Assembly: GCF_018100805.1 (NCBI RefSeq)
Contig: NZ_JAGJEA010000005.1
Span: 1 to 64,000 of the forward strand
DNA from: Aquimarina sp. MMG016
GTDB taxonomy: Bacteria; Bacteroidota; Bacteroidia; Flavobacteriales; Flavobacteriaceae
Length of the DNA stretch: 64,000 nucleotides
Direction: 5' to 3'
Part shown: positions 1 to 9,430 of the stretch, piece after piece
Numbering within the stretch: position 1 is the stretch's first letter
How the letters are laid out: each line of letters begins with the position of its first letter
Translations under genes and position numbers: made by a program
Notes under the pieces: generated by a model
Database searches by the model: none
The model's input: only the letters and a program-made list of their open reading frames with translations
What the model was told of the DNA's origin: nothing

Positions 1-3000
1 CATTATACGCTACTACATCGGCAGTAAAGCTATTCTGATCATCGCTTAACAGCTTACGATCGGTTACTACATTTAGTACATTTCCTAAATGGTTACTTAG
101 CTCAAAACGTTTATCTCCAACCGTACGGTTATGGGTATCGGGTGTCGGGTTAGCGGTATCGGCTAATAAGTCTATACTATTTTCCTGCAACCCTATACGG
201 CTACTACCATAAATATGCTGCTCGGTAAGCTCCAGGGATTTGGTATTAGTAGCGGTATTCTCTTCTTTTTTATAGGTGCTCAATACATTGCCTTGTGCAT
301 CTCTTACGTAAACCGTAGTTTTACCTTCTGGCAATACCGTTTTAGCAATGCGATTTCCTAAACCATCATACTCAAAAGCTATTGTTGTTTGTACTCCTTC
401 TACATTTTTATTTACAGCTTTTACCTTACCATCTACTCTCCATTCGATATTGGTAATGCCTTCGGCTTCGTCTTTGGTTAATTGGCCAATCGCATCATAC
501 TCATAATTATCTAACTTCTGGCCACTATCTAGATCAGTATCAAAGTTGGCATCTAAGCCTAAATCATCATATACAGACCTTAATTGATTATTGATCTTAT
601 TTCCATCCGTATCCTTATTGTAATTGTAGGTTAGGTTATCCATTTGTACCACCTGCCCACTGGCATTTACAGCAGATCGTTGTAAGCTCTCCAAGTTTCC
701 ATTACGATCATAGGTATAACTACTACTATAATTGACTGTTCCAATGCCTGCAGCAATGCCAAATCCTTGCATCGCTTTGATACGGTTTAGCTGATCATAG
801 GTATAGTGGTTCAATTGCGGGTTCAACGTATTTTCATCTGTATCGCGCATGGTGGTTACCATTTGCTTGATGTTACCATTATATAGGTTTTCTGTAGAAG
901 CTAAATCGGCATTGTTGCTATAACCAAAAGCGGTATTAACATTTGCTCCAATGGCTTTATAATCCTGGTTAAAATAACTTAAAGAATACCCAATAGCATC
1001 TGCGGCGATATTAGAACCGGCAGTACCGTCTCTATTCATATCTGCAGCAGCGGTTAAACTCTCGGAGTTAACTCCTTTTAACCATCCTTGCAAGGTATAG
1101 GCGTAGTCCATTCCTTGCACTTCTTTATCACCTAATACCGTACGTGCTATAGGACCGTGAGCAAAGTATTCGTATTTGGCATCGGTTTCCCAAAGCATGC
1201 CATCGTTAGAAGTTTCTACGGCAGTAATTCTATTGTCTGCATCATAAGTATAGCGATGGATAAACTGATCCGCTTCTCCTTTTTGATAGATTACCTGGTG
1301 TACGTTACCACTAATCAAATCATACTCGTACTGGATCTTTTTCATCCCAGAGTTAGGATTAGTAGGATCTTTCACTAACTGCTTATTATACTGTACTAGC
1401 TCCTTTACATTACCATGGATATCATAGTTATAAAAAGAAGCATGGTTATATTGTGATACTAACGTATTTGGATCCTTAGTATCATAATAATAGATCGTTG
1501 TTACTCTATTTCTAGCGTTTTGTACACTATTATCACCAGCATCTACCGTATCAAAAATCTCTGAAGCAAATGATACCGGTCTGCTATATACCGTATTCGT
1601 AACTTCATACTGATGATTAGAGATGTTTTGTGGGTATCCTTCATTATTAGGCACATAACTATTATCAGTCGTGTATACCAGTTTACCTTCGGTATCATTA
1701 ATCGCTATTTCTACTTTTGGCGCAAACTCTCCCGCTTCTACAATTCTACCTAGGTAATCATATTTAGAATAACTAAAACGATTGTTTTCTTTTTGTTTTG
1801 CGTTTTGTGAAGCAATGATTCTTCCTAATTGATCATAGGCAAATCGCGTTTCACCTCCATCCGGAGTACGTTGCCATACCAATTGATTCAATGAATTATA
1901 GCGATATTCGGTAATCAATCCATGATCTGGGAGCAGGCTTTGATTTTCGATAGCATCACTATCCCTATGCTGATTGATCTGCTGATGGATGCCATTTTCT
2001 ATAAGCTCTTTATTGGTAAATCGATCTACTCCTTCCGGTGGTACAGTTTCAATTAAGTTACCGGACTGATCATAGTAATACAAAGTATATTGATACTCTC
2101 TATCGGCTCGATTCATATCAAAGTTTTCTACTACTTGCTCTATCCCATGTTTTACATAGGCCTTGATAAATTCTTCTCTGGAAATCGCCAACCTGCTTTC
2201 TTGAGTATCCCTATAATATGCCTGAAACACACTCGCTTTGAATTGCTCACAATCTGATTCCTCCGGCATATCTATAGTTACTCCCTTAAAAGTAACCGGA
2301 AAAGGTCTAGGCACACAAATAGCAGGATTTGCTGATAAGTACTGAGATGTAAACTCTGACCAAGTTTGCGTACTCACTGCTTGATCTTGTCGTGTAGCAT
2401 CTACGTGTTCTTTATACAAATCTATGATAGATGGATTTGAACTCTGCGGATCTTTTTTCCTCATATTATCATATCCATAATTAAACTCTGTAGCGCCAAA
2501 GCGGACAATAGACATAAACTCCAGGTCTAATACATCGGTTATCCCGAAGGTATTGATAAAATACTGATAGTCGTCCACAAGATATTGTAGGTAATTGTCA
2601 CAAAAATCTTCTTCTGTAACGATATCCGTCTCCGGCATCCCTAAGGAGCTCATTAAATCGATGTATACGCCATATTTATCGGTACAACTTACCGGTGCAA
2701 CCACTGGTGAAATACAGATTTCTGATCCACATTGTTCTCGAGCAGCAACCGAAGAAGGGTTGTTATTGGTTTTAATACTAGATTCCTTGTCAATTATATC
2801 TAACTCGGTTGTTGTTGTTTGGGTAACAAAAACAGGTATATTGGCTTGTAAACTATTTTGTTGTAATGCATCTCTTTGAGCAATTAATTCTTGTATTGGC
2901 TGAACAGAAAGTATTTCACACAAGTGTTTATCAGTAATGAAAGGAATATTTTTACCAACCTTTTCATTTCCATTATTATCTATATAATTAATGGTACAAT

Positions 3001-6000
3001 AAAAACGTTTTCTGTTATTAACTGAAGTAGAACTTCTCAGTATTTTAACGTCTAAAACTTCTTTAACATTTTGAAAATCTTCTTCCACATAAAATTGAAT
3101 ATGATTACCAGAATTATTTTCAAAAAATTGTACGATATGATAGAACTTGCTTTCATCTAAAGAACTTCTTTCGGGGAATGCTTCTCTACTATACACACTA
3201 TAATTTTTAAATTTTCTTGGTGGGATATTTGATATCGTTTCAATTCTATAATTCAAATCAAAATTCCCATAGAAAAGATTATGTAAAATGTCTTCTGAAA
3301 TAGGTCTGTTTTGATTTTCCGATTCAAATACTTCGGTTAATACTTCGGTTAATAATCGTTCAAATTCATTCTCATCTTCGTGAGAACTTTCACAGGAATC
3401 TATATCAAAATTATCGATTGTATCAGGATCTGGTTGTAGTGGATAATCTATATACGATGTAGAAAAATCACAGTCAAAATTCAAGTCATAATTATTGGGA
3501 AAATTAAGCAAATTAAAATAGATCTGAAACCCATAGTAACTCTCGCTGAAGCGTTCATTATTAATATTAAATGAAATATCGAACCTATTTCTACCTAAAT
3601 AAGCAATGCTATTTAATCTTGTAAGTTCTTTAATATCTGCACCTCCGGTTTTAATTCCTATTCCAATTTGAAAAATATCATCATACCATATACTAAGACT
3701 TAATGTCCTACTCCCAGCGAAATAACCAAATGTGGCATATATGTGATCTAAATTACTATAATCTACTGCTGGTTCATTAAATCTGTTTTGAGGATGTGTC
3801 GAATGGGCTGCACTTTGATATGTAAGTGTTTGCTGTAGAAAAGGAGTGAACTCAGGATAATTTTTTAAAGGAACTATAGAACCAATATCAGCTAGGGCTC
3901 CATTATCAATTAATTTATTAAATAACGTTTTAAATTCTTCACCAAAACGATTTGCTAACTCAAAATCTTCAGTTTCACAAGGTGGAGAATCCGGATCTCC
4001 TAGCAAATTATTAATATCCCCACAACATAAGAAGTTGATTAGTCGGTTGCCATCTTCAATTAGTGTTCCTGTAATGGTAGTTCTATTTAAACCGGCATCG
4101 AGATAGGTAATTTTAGCATCTTGTCGTATGATTCTACCAGTATTATTATACACATAACTAAAGTTAATACCTGTAATCGTTCCTGATGTTGGTAATGCAG
4201 TATCTAATGAGAGGGTAAAACGAGTAACCCCACCTACTTGCATGGTATAGACGTTACCTGGTAAAGGATTCCAACGTATGTTATCATTTTCGGTATCAGG
4301 ACCAATTGCTCTTAAGAATTCCTGAGCATAGCTATTATTAAAATATTCCTTTCGATCTAGCCCCGTATTATCATTAATTTTACCCTGTTCTATTAATCCA
4401 TTAAGTACGCTGACCATACTTTGCGAAAAACGGCTTTCTTTGTTACAGTCTCCCAGATTGCCTCCATAATTCCCTCCACCCAGGTATTGTCCTACACCAT
4501 CAGCTTCAGTAATACTACAATTAGAGATACGGGCTTTTGTAGTTCCGGTAATGATTATTTCTTTATAAGTGGTATCAGTAACATTGGTTTGTACCCTTGC
4601 TACCGCCTGGTATGTAAACAGCTCATTACCTTCGTCATAAAAAGTATTGATATTGTATACTTTGGTAATCACCCAATTGCCATCTCCATAGTTACTCCAT
4701 AATTTATCAGACTGTTCTAAACCTACGGTAATTGATGATCCGGCTGTTCCTAAAAGTATATCGAGCTGTTTATCATCATTTGCTACCGTATTTTTAACAT
4801 TGATTTGCTGATCCGATGGATGAATCCCACCGAGTTCTTTATATAATTCCGGACTCAAATATTTACCGGTATAGGGTCTTGTAGTATCATCGATACTACC
4901 TCCATAGTACTCTTTAAAGAAATACTCTAAATATATTTCCAGGTCCCTGGCCAATGGACATACACCTGTCTGCACATAATATTCGTAATCTGTGTACCCT
5001 TTAAGATCTTCTATAACATCGCCGGGATCATCTCCAGAATTGTATAAATTATCTGACGGCTGAAAACGTTTTTCCTTGCTTGCATATTCTTTTGTATAGG
5101 TATCATTACACAAACCATTTGTAGCTCCATTTAATGCTTCTCTTACTCTTGTCTTTAGGTCGGTACTTGACTCTGCTATTACTGATAGTAAGGTTGCCGG
5201 CGGATCCTGATCTCCTATACATCCATTATAATAATTATTTGTTTTGGCATGGATATTACTAAACAAAGAGGAAATCTTTTGCTTAATATTCAGATAATTT
5301 GCCTTATAAATATTCCAAAACTCATCCTTTTGCGCATCCGTCCGTGAAGTCCATGAATTAAGAGTGGTTAAATCACTTGCAGTAAAAGTATTGGCTTCTG
5401 TACAACTACTAATACTGTTACATACTACAGTTGCATACGCAAATTGCAATAGATTGAGGCCAGAACCATTATAATTGGTAACTAATGCTTCATTTACTAT
5501 ATCTTTTCTAAGTGTAAAAAGAGTTCCATTAGCATAAGGTGCTGCCATGTCTCTCAGGAAATAAGGATCTTTATCTGCTAATGAGGATTCTAGTGTAAAG
5601 AATCCTTTACGATTTGCATCCTCGAAAGTAGTAGTTACCTGGATGTACTGATCATAGGTGTCAGAATTTAATACCTTGCCAGTCGTGGCATCTGTAACTG
5701 CACAAATTGCTTCTGTATATCTCAGATATTCATATTCAGGATGGTAAATAAGCAGTGATGCTGCCCACTCATCTTTCCAGACACCTTCACTTAAAAAATC
5801 TGATACGCTAGCTAAATATTGTGGTTCTACAAAATATTCTGTGGTATTAGCATCATTTGTGGCAATCAATTCTACCTCAACATCCGTTAGAATCGGAGGA
5901 TCAAATACCGCTGGTTCATCAGCACTTATGGCTTCTTTAATTTTATTTACCTTGATATAGCTAATGCTTCCATTTTCGTTATAATAATGCCCTCCTTCGT

Positions 6001-8668
6001 TATAAATTCCACGTTCCGGAGTATCATACTCATAATGGGCTGGGTTACGCCAGCTGTTATATTTACCTCCTGCTGAAGCTGTACTATATAATTTATTCTG
6101 ATCATTAAAAATATTAAGTTCTTTTACTGCCGATGTCCCATATTGTCCTGAAGGCATCATATCCGCACGCAAATTATTTCTGGCAATTGCGCATGACGAA
6201 GACTCTGCCACCGTTGTATCTCCTGCTTCCGTTCCATCCGAACAAGGGTCATAACAAGCACGGATCAGTTGATCCCATTGCTTGCCAAAAGCAATTTCTA
6301 ATCTATTTAACTCTATTTGGGATATATTATCAGGATTAGACAGTTGATAATCTTCTATCTTAGCTGCTACAAAACCTGCTTTATCAGTATACTCATTTAC
6401 CAGTTCTTGTTCACAATCTTCGCAAGTCATAAAACAGCCTTCCAATATTGCTTCCGGAAGTGTTTCTAGCTCGTCCGGAGAAGTTCCTATAAAACACTCC
6501 CCTCCTTCGGTAGTATACTTAGCCATAAAACTATCCGCTACTTCCTCTACAGCTGTTGGGTCTATTGTTAATCTTTTAACTATGGAATAAGATCCTTTGG
6601 GTACTGTAACTTCAAATTCCGGAACTTCAAAATTAGCATTAGTTAACACAAATTTCTCCTGTATTGGATCTATTACCACTGTTCCCCCATTTTTATCTAA
6701 TACGTCTATAGACAACGTGTAATGCAATGGGTACTCCTGGGAAAATCCTTCGGTACAAGCAAATTCAAACGGTTCAATACCCGCTTTATATGTAAATATT
6801 AGCTTATCATCAAAAGGAGTCACTTTTTCTGCATTGTACACCAATGCATCCGATTGTGCTCCAAAACTACCGGTATACGTTTTAGTATTGTTGTCTTTTT
6901 CTGTATCTGTATCACCAATATGCACCTTTCCTAATAAATCTATAGTTATATTGGTGTGTAGTTTTTCACTTTGTGGATCATTTTCATCAACTGTAGCATC
7001 AGCATTTTCATCTTTTAATGAGTCTTGGTTTTTAGGACCAATACCTGCTAATGCTGTGGCAATAGTTCTTCCTTTTGGATCTATATAACTTACACTAACC
7101 TGGTCATTTGGATCCACCACCATGTTTTTCTTGTAATGTGATTTATATCCTACACTATATCCAAATAATCTGTTTAATTCTATTTGTTCTGGAGTCCCAT
7201 AGTAGTATTGCATTTCGTGTGTACTTCCTAATTGATGTTGTACCCCAATACCACTTTTACGACGCACTCTTCCAGTATTATCGGCAGTATATTCTATCTG
7301 AGAAAAAGGGTATTTTTCTGCATCAGGAATACGATCTTTATAAGTTCCTCCGGACTGGTTTTCTGAAGAATAATACTTACTGGCCCCATTAACAGTACTC
7401 ATAGAATTGACCCCTACAATTTGATCGTCTTCGTTTTGTGAATCCAGGTCAAAATCCTGGTAGTTATATGGTTGGTTGGCTTTATTTTGATTAAAATTGA
7501 AGTAATACCCCATCACTTTACCAACTGTAGGTACCGGTAAAGGTTCTATTGCCGGACGGCCTTGTGCATCATAAATAGTCTCGCCAACAATAATGTTATT
7601 ATCAGTATTAATTTTAGTTACTGTTTGACGGTTTCTCAGGGATCCATCAAAATAACTGACAACCTCCTTTTTCTTTCCTTCTTCTGCATAAGATGCTTGG
7701 AATTGCCAGTTTTTGTTACCCTCGTGAGTACTATTAATTATATATACATTATCACCGTTAGCGTCAATCCAATCCGCAATAGTCACTTCGTCATCATTTC
7801 CTTTACTCCATGATCCGTACCAATATTTCGAAGTATTACCAATCTCTTTTCCTACTGCTCGTACTCTATATATAATATATCCTTTACCATAGATAAGAGG
7901 AATATTATAGGAAAGGCTTTTTGTTTGAATACGTGTGCTATTTAGCTCAAAATCACGCTTGCTTAAAGGGATATCCGTAGCCAATCGCAAAGCAGTTGCA
8001 TTTTTACCATATCCATCAATCCAGGTCCATTCTACATCATAGGCCACAGCACCAGGTATATTTGTCCAGCTTATGGCAAGTTCATTAGCCGTATTTGATA
8101 CTGCTTTAGGATCGGGAATCTCTTCAGAAAGTTGTTGATACCTTTTGCCATCAAGTCCCAATTTTAAACCAATATTGCCAGGTACTGCACCATTAATTAC
8201 CTCAGCACTATCATCCTCCAGGTTTTTATAGGTTGCTTCTATCACAGCTACTTTTACACCATATCGCTCTCTAATTATATGTCGAACATGGTCTACTGCA
8301 TTACCGGTAGCTTCTTTTGTAATACTACTCTCTACAGATATAATTTTTTCATAAGCATTAGCATCATCAAAAGCTCCTGGCTTTAGTAGAGGAGTCACCA
8401 ACATCTTGATACTGTATGAATACCGGATATACGGAGGGGTGTTATCTTTAACGTACAAGTCTACATAAGCAGTAGGGTTTACATATTCTACTCCCGGAGT
8501 ATTCATGTCTGTAACAGTGTACTCTAAAGTAACTGTATTATTATCTATAGCATTTTGGATTTCCTGAGTTAAAAATTCCTTTCCTTCTTGACCTCTTACC
8601 CAATTGGTCGCGATTAGAAAAAGTGAGAATACAAAAATGCGTGCAAAGTTTTTTCTATTGGTATACAT
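1..8668 (-). CDS. RHS/YD-repeat protein, 3' end beyond window
   Basis: This frame is open from an ATG at 8668 to the left edge, at least 2889 codons, so the C-terminus is missing. The N-terminus looks like a signal peptide (MYTNRKNFARIFVFSLFLIA...). A fibronectin-III-like stretch with SWTNIPGAVAYDVEW follows near residue 190. The middle 1900 residues are rich in Asp, Asn and Tyr and I cannot assign them. From about residue 2250 there are typical YD repeats (YRYNSLNQLVWQ, FAYDQLGRI, YEYDAIGQLTKDE). The last visible residues, FELSNHLGNVLNVVTDRK, match the start of the RHS repeat-associated core, so the core and any variable tip lie past base 1. In this family the repeats form a hollow beta-cage that often carries a C-terminal toxin. 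This is the last visible gene of the operon starting at 25778, 26 bp after the previous stop. The family is clear; the role as effector or adhesin is inference. Confidence 0.9.
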   Translation of the reverse strand, partial: MYTNRKNFARIFVFSLFLIATNWVRGQEGKEFLTQEIQNAIDNNTVTLEYTVTDMNTPGVEYVNPTAYVDLYVKDNTPPYIRYSYSIKMLVTPLLKPGAFDDANAYEKIISVESSITKEATGNAVDHVRHIIRERYGVKVAVIEATYKNLEDDSAEVINGAVPGNIGLKLGLDGKRYQQLSEEIPDPKAVSNTANELAISWTNIPGAVAYDVEWTWIDGYGKNATALRLATDIPLSKRDFELNSTRIQTKSLSYNIPLIYGKGYIIYRVRAVGKEIGNTSKYWYGSWSKGNDDEVTIADWIDANGDNVYIINSTHEGNKNWQFQASYAEEGKKKEVVSYFDGSLRNRQTVTKINTDNNIIVGETIYDAQGRPAIEPLPVPTVGKVMGYYFNFNQNKANQPYNYQDFDLDSQNEDDQIVGVNSMSTVNGASKYYSSENQSGGTYKDRIPDAEKYPFSQIEYTADNTGRVRRKSGIGVQHQLGSTHEMQYYYGTPEQIELNRLFGYSVGYKSHYKKNMVVDPNDQVSVSYIDPKGRTIATALAGIGPKNQDSLKDENADATVDENDPQSEKLHTNITIDLLGKVHIGDTDTEKDNNTKTYTGSFGAQSDALVYNAEKVTPFDDKLIFTYKAGIEPFEFACTEGFSQEYPLHYTLSIDVLDKNGGTVVIDPIQEKFVLTNANFEVPEFEVTVPKGSYSIVKRLTIDPTAVEEVADSFMAKYTTEGGECFIGTSPDELETLPEAILEGCFMTCEDCEQELVNEYTDKAGFVAAKIEDYQLSNPDNISQIELNRLEIAFGKQWDQLIRACYDPCSDGTEAGDTTVAESSSCAIARNNLRADMMPSGQYGTSAVKELNIFNDQNKLYSTASAGGKYNSWRNPAHYEYDTPERGIYNEGGHYYNENGSISYIKVNKIKEAISADEPAVFDPPILTDVEVELIATNDANTTEYFVEPQYLASVSDFLSEGVWKDEWAASLLIYHPEYEYLRYTEAICAVTDATTGKVLNSDTYDQYIQVTTTFEDANRKGFFTLESSLADKDPYFLRDMAAPYANGTLFTLRKDIVNEALVTNYNGSGLNLLQFAYATVVCNSISSCTEANTFTASDLTTLNSWTSRTDAQKDEFWNIYKANYLNIKQKISSLFSNIHAKTNNYYNGCIGDQDPPATLLSVIAESSTDLKTRVREALNGATNGLCNDTYTKEYASKEKRFQPSDNLYNSGDDPGDVIEDLKGYTDYEYYVQTGVCPLARDLEIYLEYFFKEYYGGSIDDTTRPYTGKYLSPELYKELGGIHPSDQQINVKNTVANDDKQLDILLGTAGSSITVGLEQSDKLWSNYGDGNWVITKVYNINTFYDEGNELFTYQAVARVQTNVTDTTYKEIIITGTTKARISNCSITEADGVGQYLGGGNYGGNLGDCNKESRFSQSMVSVLNGLIEQGKINDNTGLDRKEYFNNSYAQEFLRAIGPDTENDNIRWNPLPGNVYTMQVGGVTRFTLSLDTALPTSGTITGINFSYVYNNTGRIIRQDAKITYLDAGLNRTTITGTLIEDGNRLINFLCCGDINNLLGDPDSPPCETEDFELANRFGEEFKTLFNKLIDNGALADIGSIVPLKNYPEFTPFLQQTLTYQSAAHSTHPQNRFNEPAVDYSNLDHIYATFGYFAGSRTLSLSIWYDDIFQIGIGIKTGGADIKELTRLNSIAYLGRNRFDISFNINNERFSESYYGFQIYFNLLNFPNNYDLNFDCDFSTSYIDYPLQPDPDTIDNFDIDSCESSHEDENEFERLLTEVLTEVFESENQNRPISEDILHNLFYGNFDLNYRIETISNIPPRKFKNYSVYSREAFPERSSLDESKFYHIVQFFENNSGNHIQFYVEEDFQNVKEVLDVKILRSSTSVNNRKRFYCTINYIDNNGNEKVGKNIPFITDKHLCEILSVQPIQELIAQRDALQQNSLQANIPVFVTQTTTTELDIIDKESSIKTNNNPSSVAAREQCGSEICISPVVAPVSCTDKYGVYIDLMSSLGMPETDIVTEEDFCDNYLQYLVDDYQYFINTFGITDVLDLEFMSIVRFGATEFNYGYDNMRKKDPQSSNPSIIDLYKEHVDATRQDQAVSTQTWSEFTSQYLSANPAICVPRPFPVTFKGVTIDMPEESDCEQFKASVFQAYYRDTQESRLAISREEFIKAYVKHGIEQVVENFDMNRADREYQYTLYYYDQSGNLIETVPPEGVDRFTNKELIENGIHQQINQHRDSDAIENQSLLPDHGLITEYRYNSLNQLVWQRTPDGGETRFAYDQLGRIIASQNAKQKENNRFSYSKYDYLGRIVEAGEFAPKVEIAINDTEGKLVYTTDNSYVPNNEGYPQNISNHQYEVTNTVYSRPVSFASEIFDTVDAGDNSVQNARNRVTTIYYYDTKDPNTLVSQYNHASFYNYDIHGNVKELVQYNKQLVKDPTNPNSGMKKIQYEYDLISGNVHQVIYQKGEADQFIHRYTYDADNRITAVETSNDGMLWETDAKYEYFAHGPIARTVLGDKEVQGMDYAYTLQGWLKGVNSESLTAAADMNRDGTAGSNIAADAIGYSLSYFNQDYKAIGANVNTAFGYSNNADLASTENLYNGNIKQMVTTMRDTDENTLNPQLNHYTYDQLNRIKAMQGFGIAAGIGTVNYSSSYTYDRNGNLESLQRSAVNASGQVVQMDNLTYNYNKDTDGNKINNQLRSVYDDLGLDANFDTDLDSGQKLDNYEYDAIGQLTKDEAEGITNIEWRVDGKVKAVNKNVEGVQTTIAFEYDGLGNRIAKTVLPEGKTTVYVRDAQGNVLSTYKKEENTATNTKSLELTEQHIYGSSRIGLQENSIDLLADTANPTPDTHNRTVGDKRFELSNHLGNVLNVVTDRKLLSDDQNSFTADVVAYN

Positions 8669-8694
8669 ATGCCTTATGTATTTTGTTTGTTCGT

Positions 8695-9426
8695 TTATTG
8701 TTGATTTGATTGATGTAGTAGTGCGTAAGCCTTATACTTCTCTTGTAGAGTTGCCTTATTATCTGATGATATATTAATGTACTCTTCCCAAGAAAATGTA
8801 CTTTTTTGCTGGTTCTGATAGGTCATTTCAAGTTCTAATCTTCCATAATCCTGAACTTGTTTATTATCTTCTGCAAAAGGTATCAGACTAGAAAAGTAAA
8901 GCACTTGTTTGGTGATACTATAGTCACTTTTATTAAGATAAAGCACCACCTTACCATAGGGCAATTGAAAGTTCTTTTTAGTCGAAACTAATTCGCATAC
9001 AATTGCATTTCCTTTGGTCTGGGCTTTAGTTTTATCATAATATGTTAAGAATTCATCAATGTTGAATAAAGAGGTCATTGACACATTATCCGAAGCCCCT
9101 TTTTCATACCTTATCGTCTTCTCTTTATGATTAATGATCAATTTTCCCTTATTAAACTGTAAAATTTCAGATCCCAAAACCTTCATCAAATACTTATCCT
9201 TGTCTTTTGCAAAACTACCTTGATAAGATTCTGTGATATTAGTACCGGTTAACCCTCTAAACATATTGTAGGTAACAGAAACGTCATAGCTCTCCTGATT
9301 TTCATAAAACTCTTCAGTTTTACTCAAAACCTCCTTTACCTCCAGATCCTGAGCTTTTATAGTAAACTGAATTCCTAAAAAAAGAATTAGCAATATTTTT
9401 ATCTGTAATATCTTCTGTTTCATCAT
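8695..9426 (-). CDS. Small secreted protein, possibly LolA-like
   Basis: The protein has 243 residues. I place the start at the ATG at 9426 (MMKQKILQIKILLILFLG...), 4 nt after the upstream stop at 9431, because it gives a clean signal peptide ending near IKAQ. The longer frame to 9507 would overlap the upstream gene by 77 bp and add charged residues before the signal. The mature part begins DLEVKEVLSKTEEFYENQ and then alternates short beta-strand-like segments with charged turns (YQGSFAKDKDKYLMKVLG, KEKTIRYEKG). This resembles the half-barrel LolA/outer-membrane-lipoprotein-sorting fold, but I see no diagnostic motif. It sits between the LRR-Ig gene and the RHS gene in one tight operon, so a periplasmic role in delivery or folding of those large proteins is plausible. 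Function is unproven. Confidence 0.8.
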   Translation of the reverse strand: MMKQKILQIKILLILFLGIQFTIKAQDLEVKEVLSKTEEFYENQESYDVSVTYNMFRGLTGTNITESYQGSFAKDKDKYLMKVLGSEILQFNKGKLIINHKEKTIRYEKGASDNVSMTSLFNIDEFLTYYDKTKAQTKGNAIVCELVSTKKNFQLPYGKVVLYLNKSDYSITKQVLYFSSLIPFAEDNKQVQDYGRLELEMTYQNQQKSTFSWEEYINISSDNKATLQEKYKAYALLHQSNQQ

Positions 9427-9430
9427 TTTT

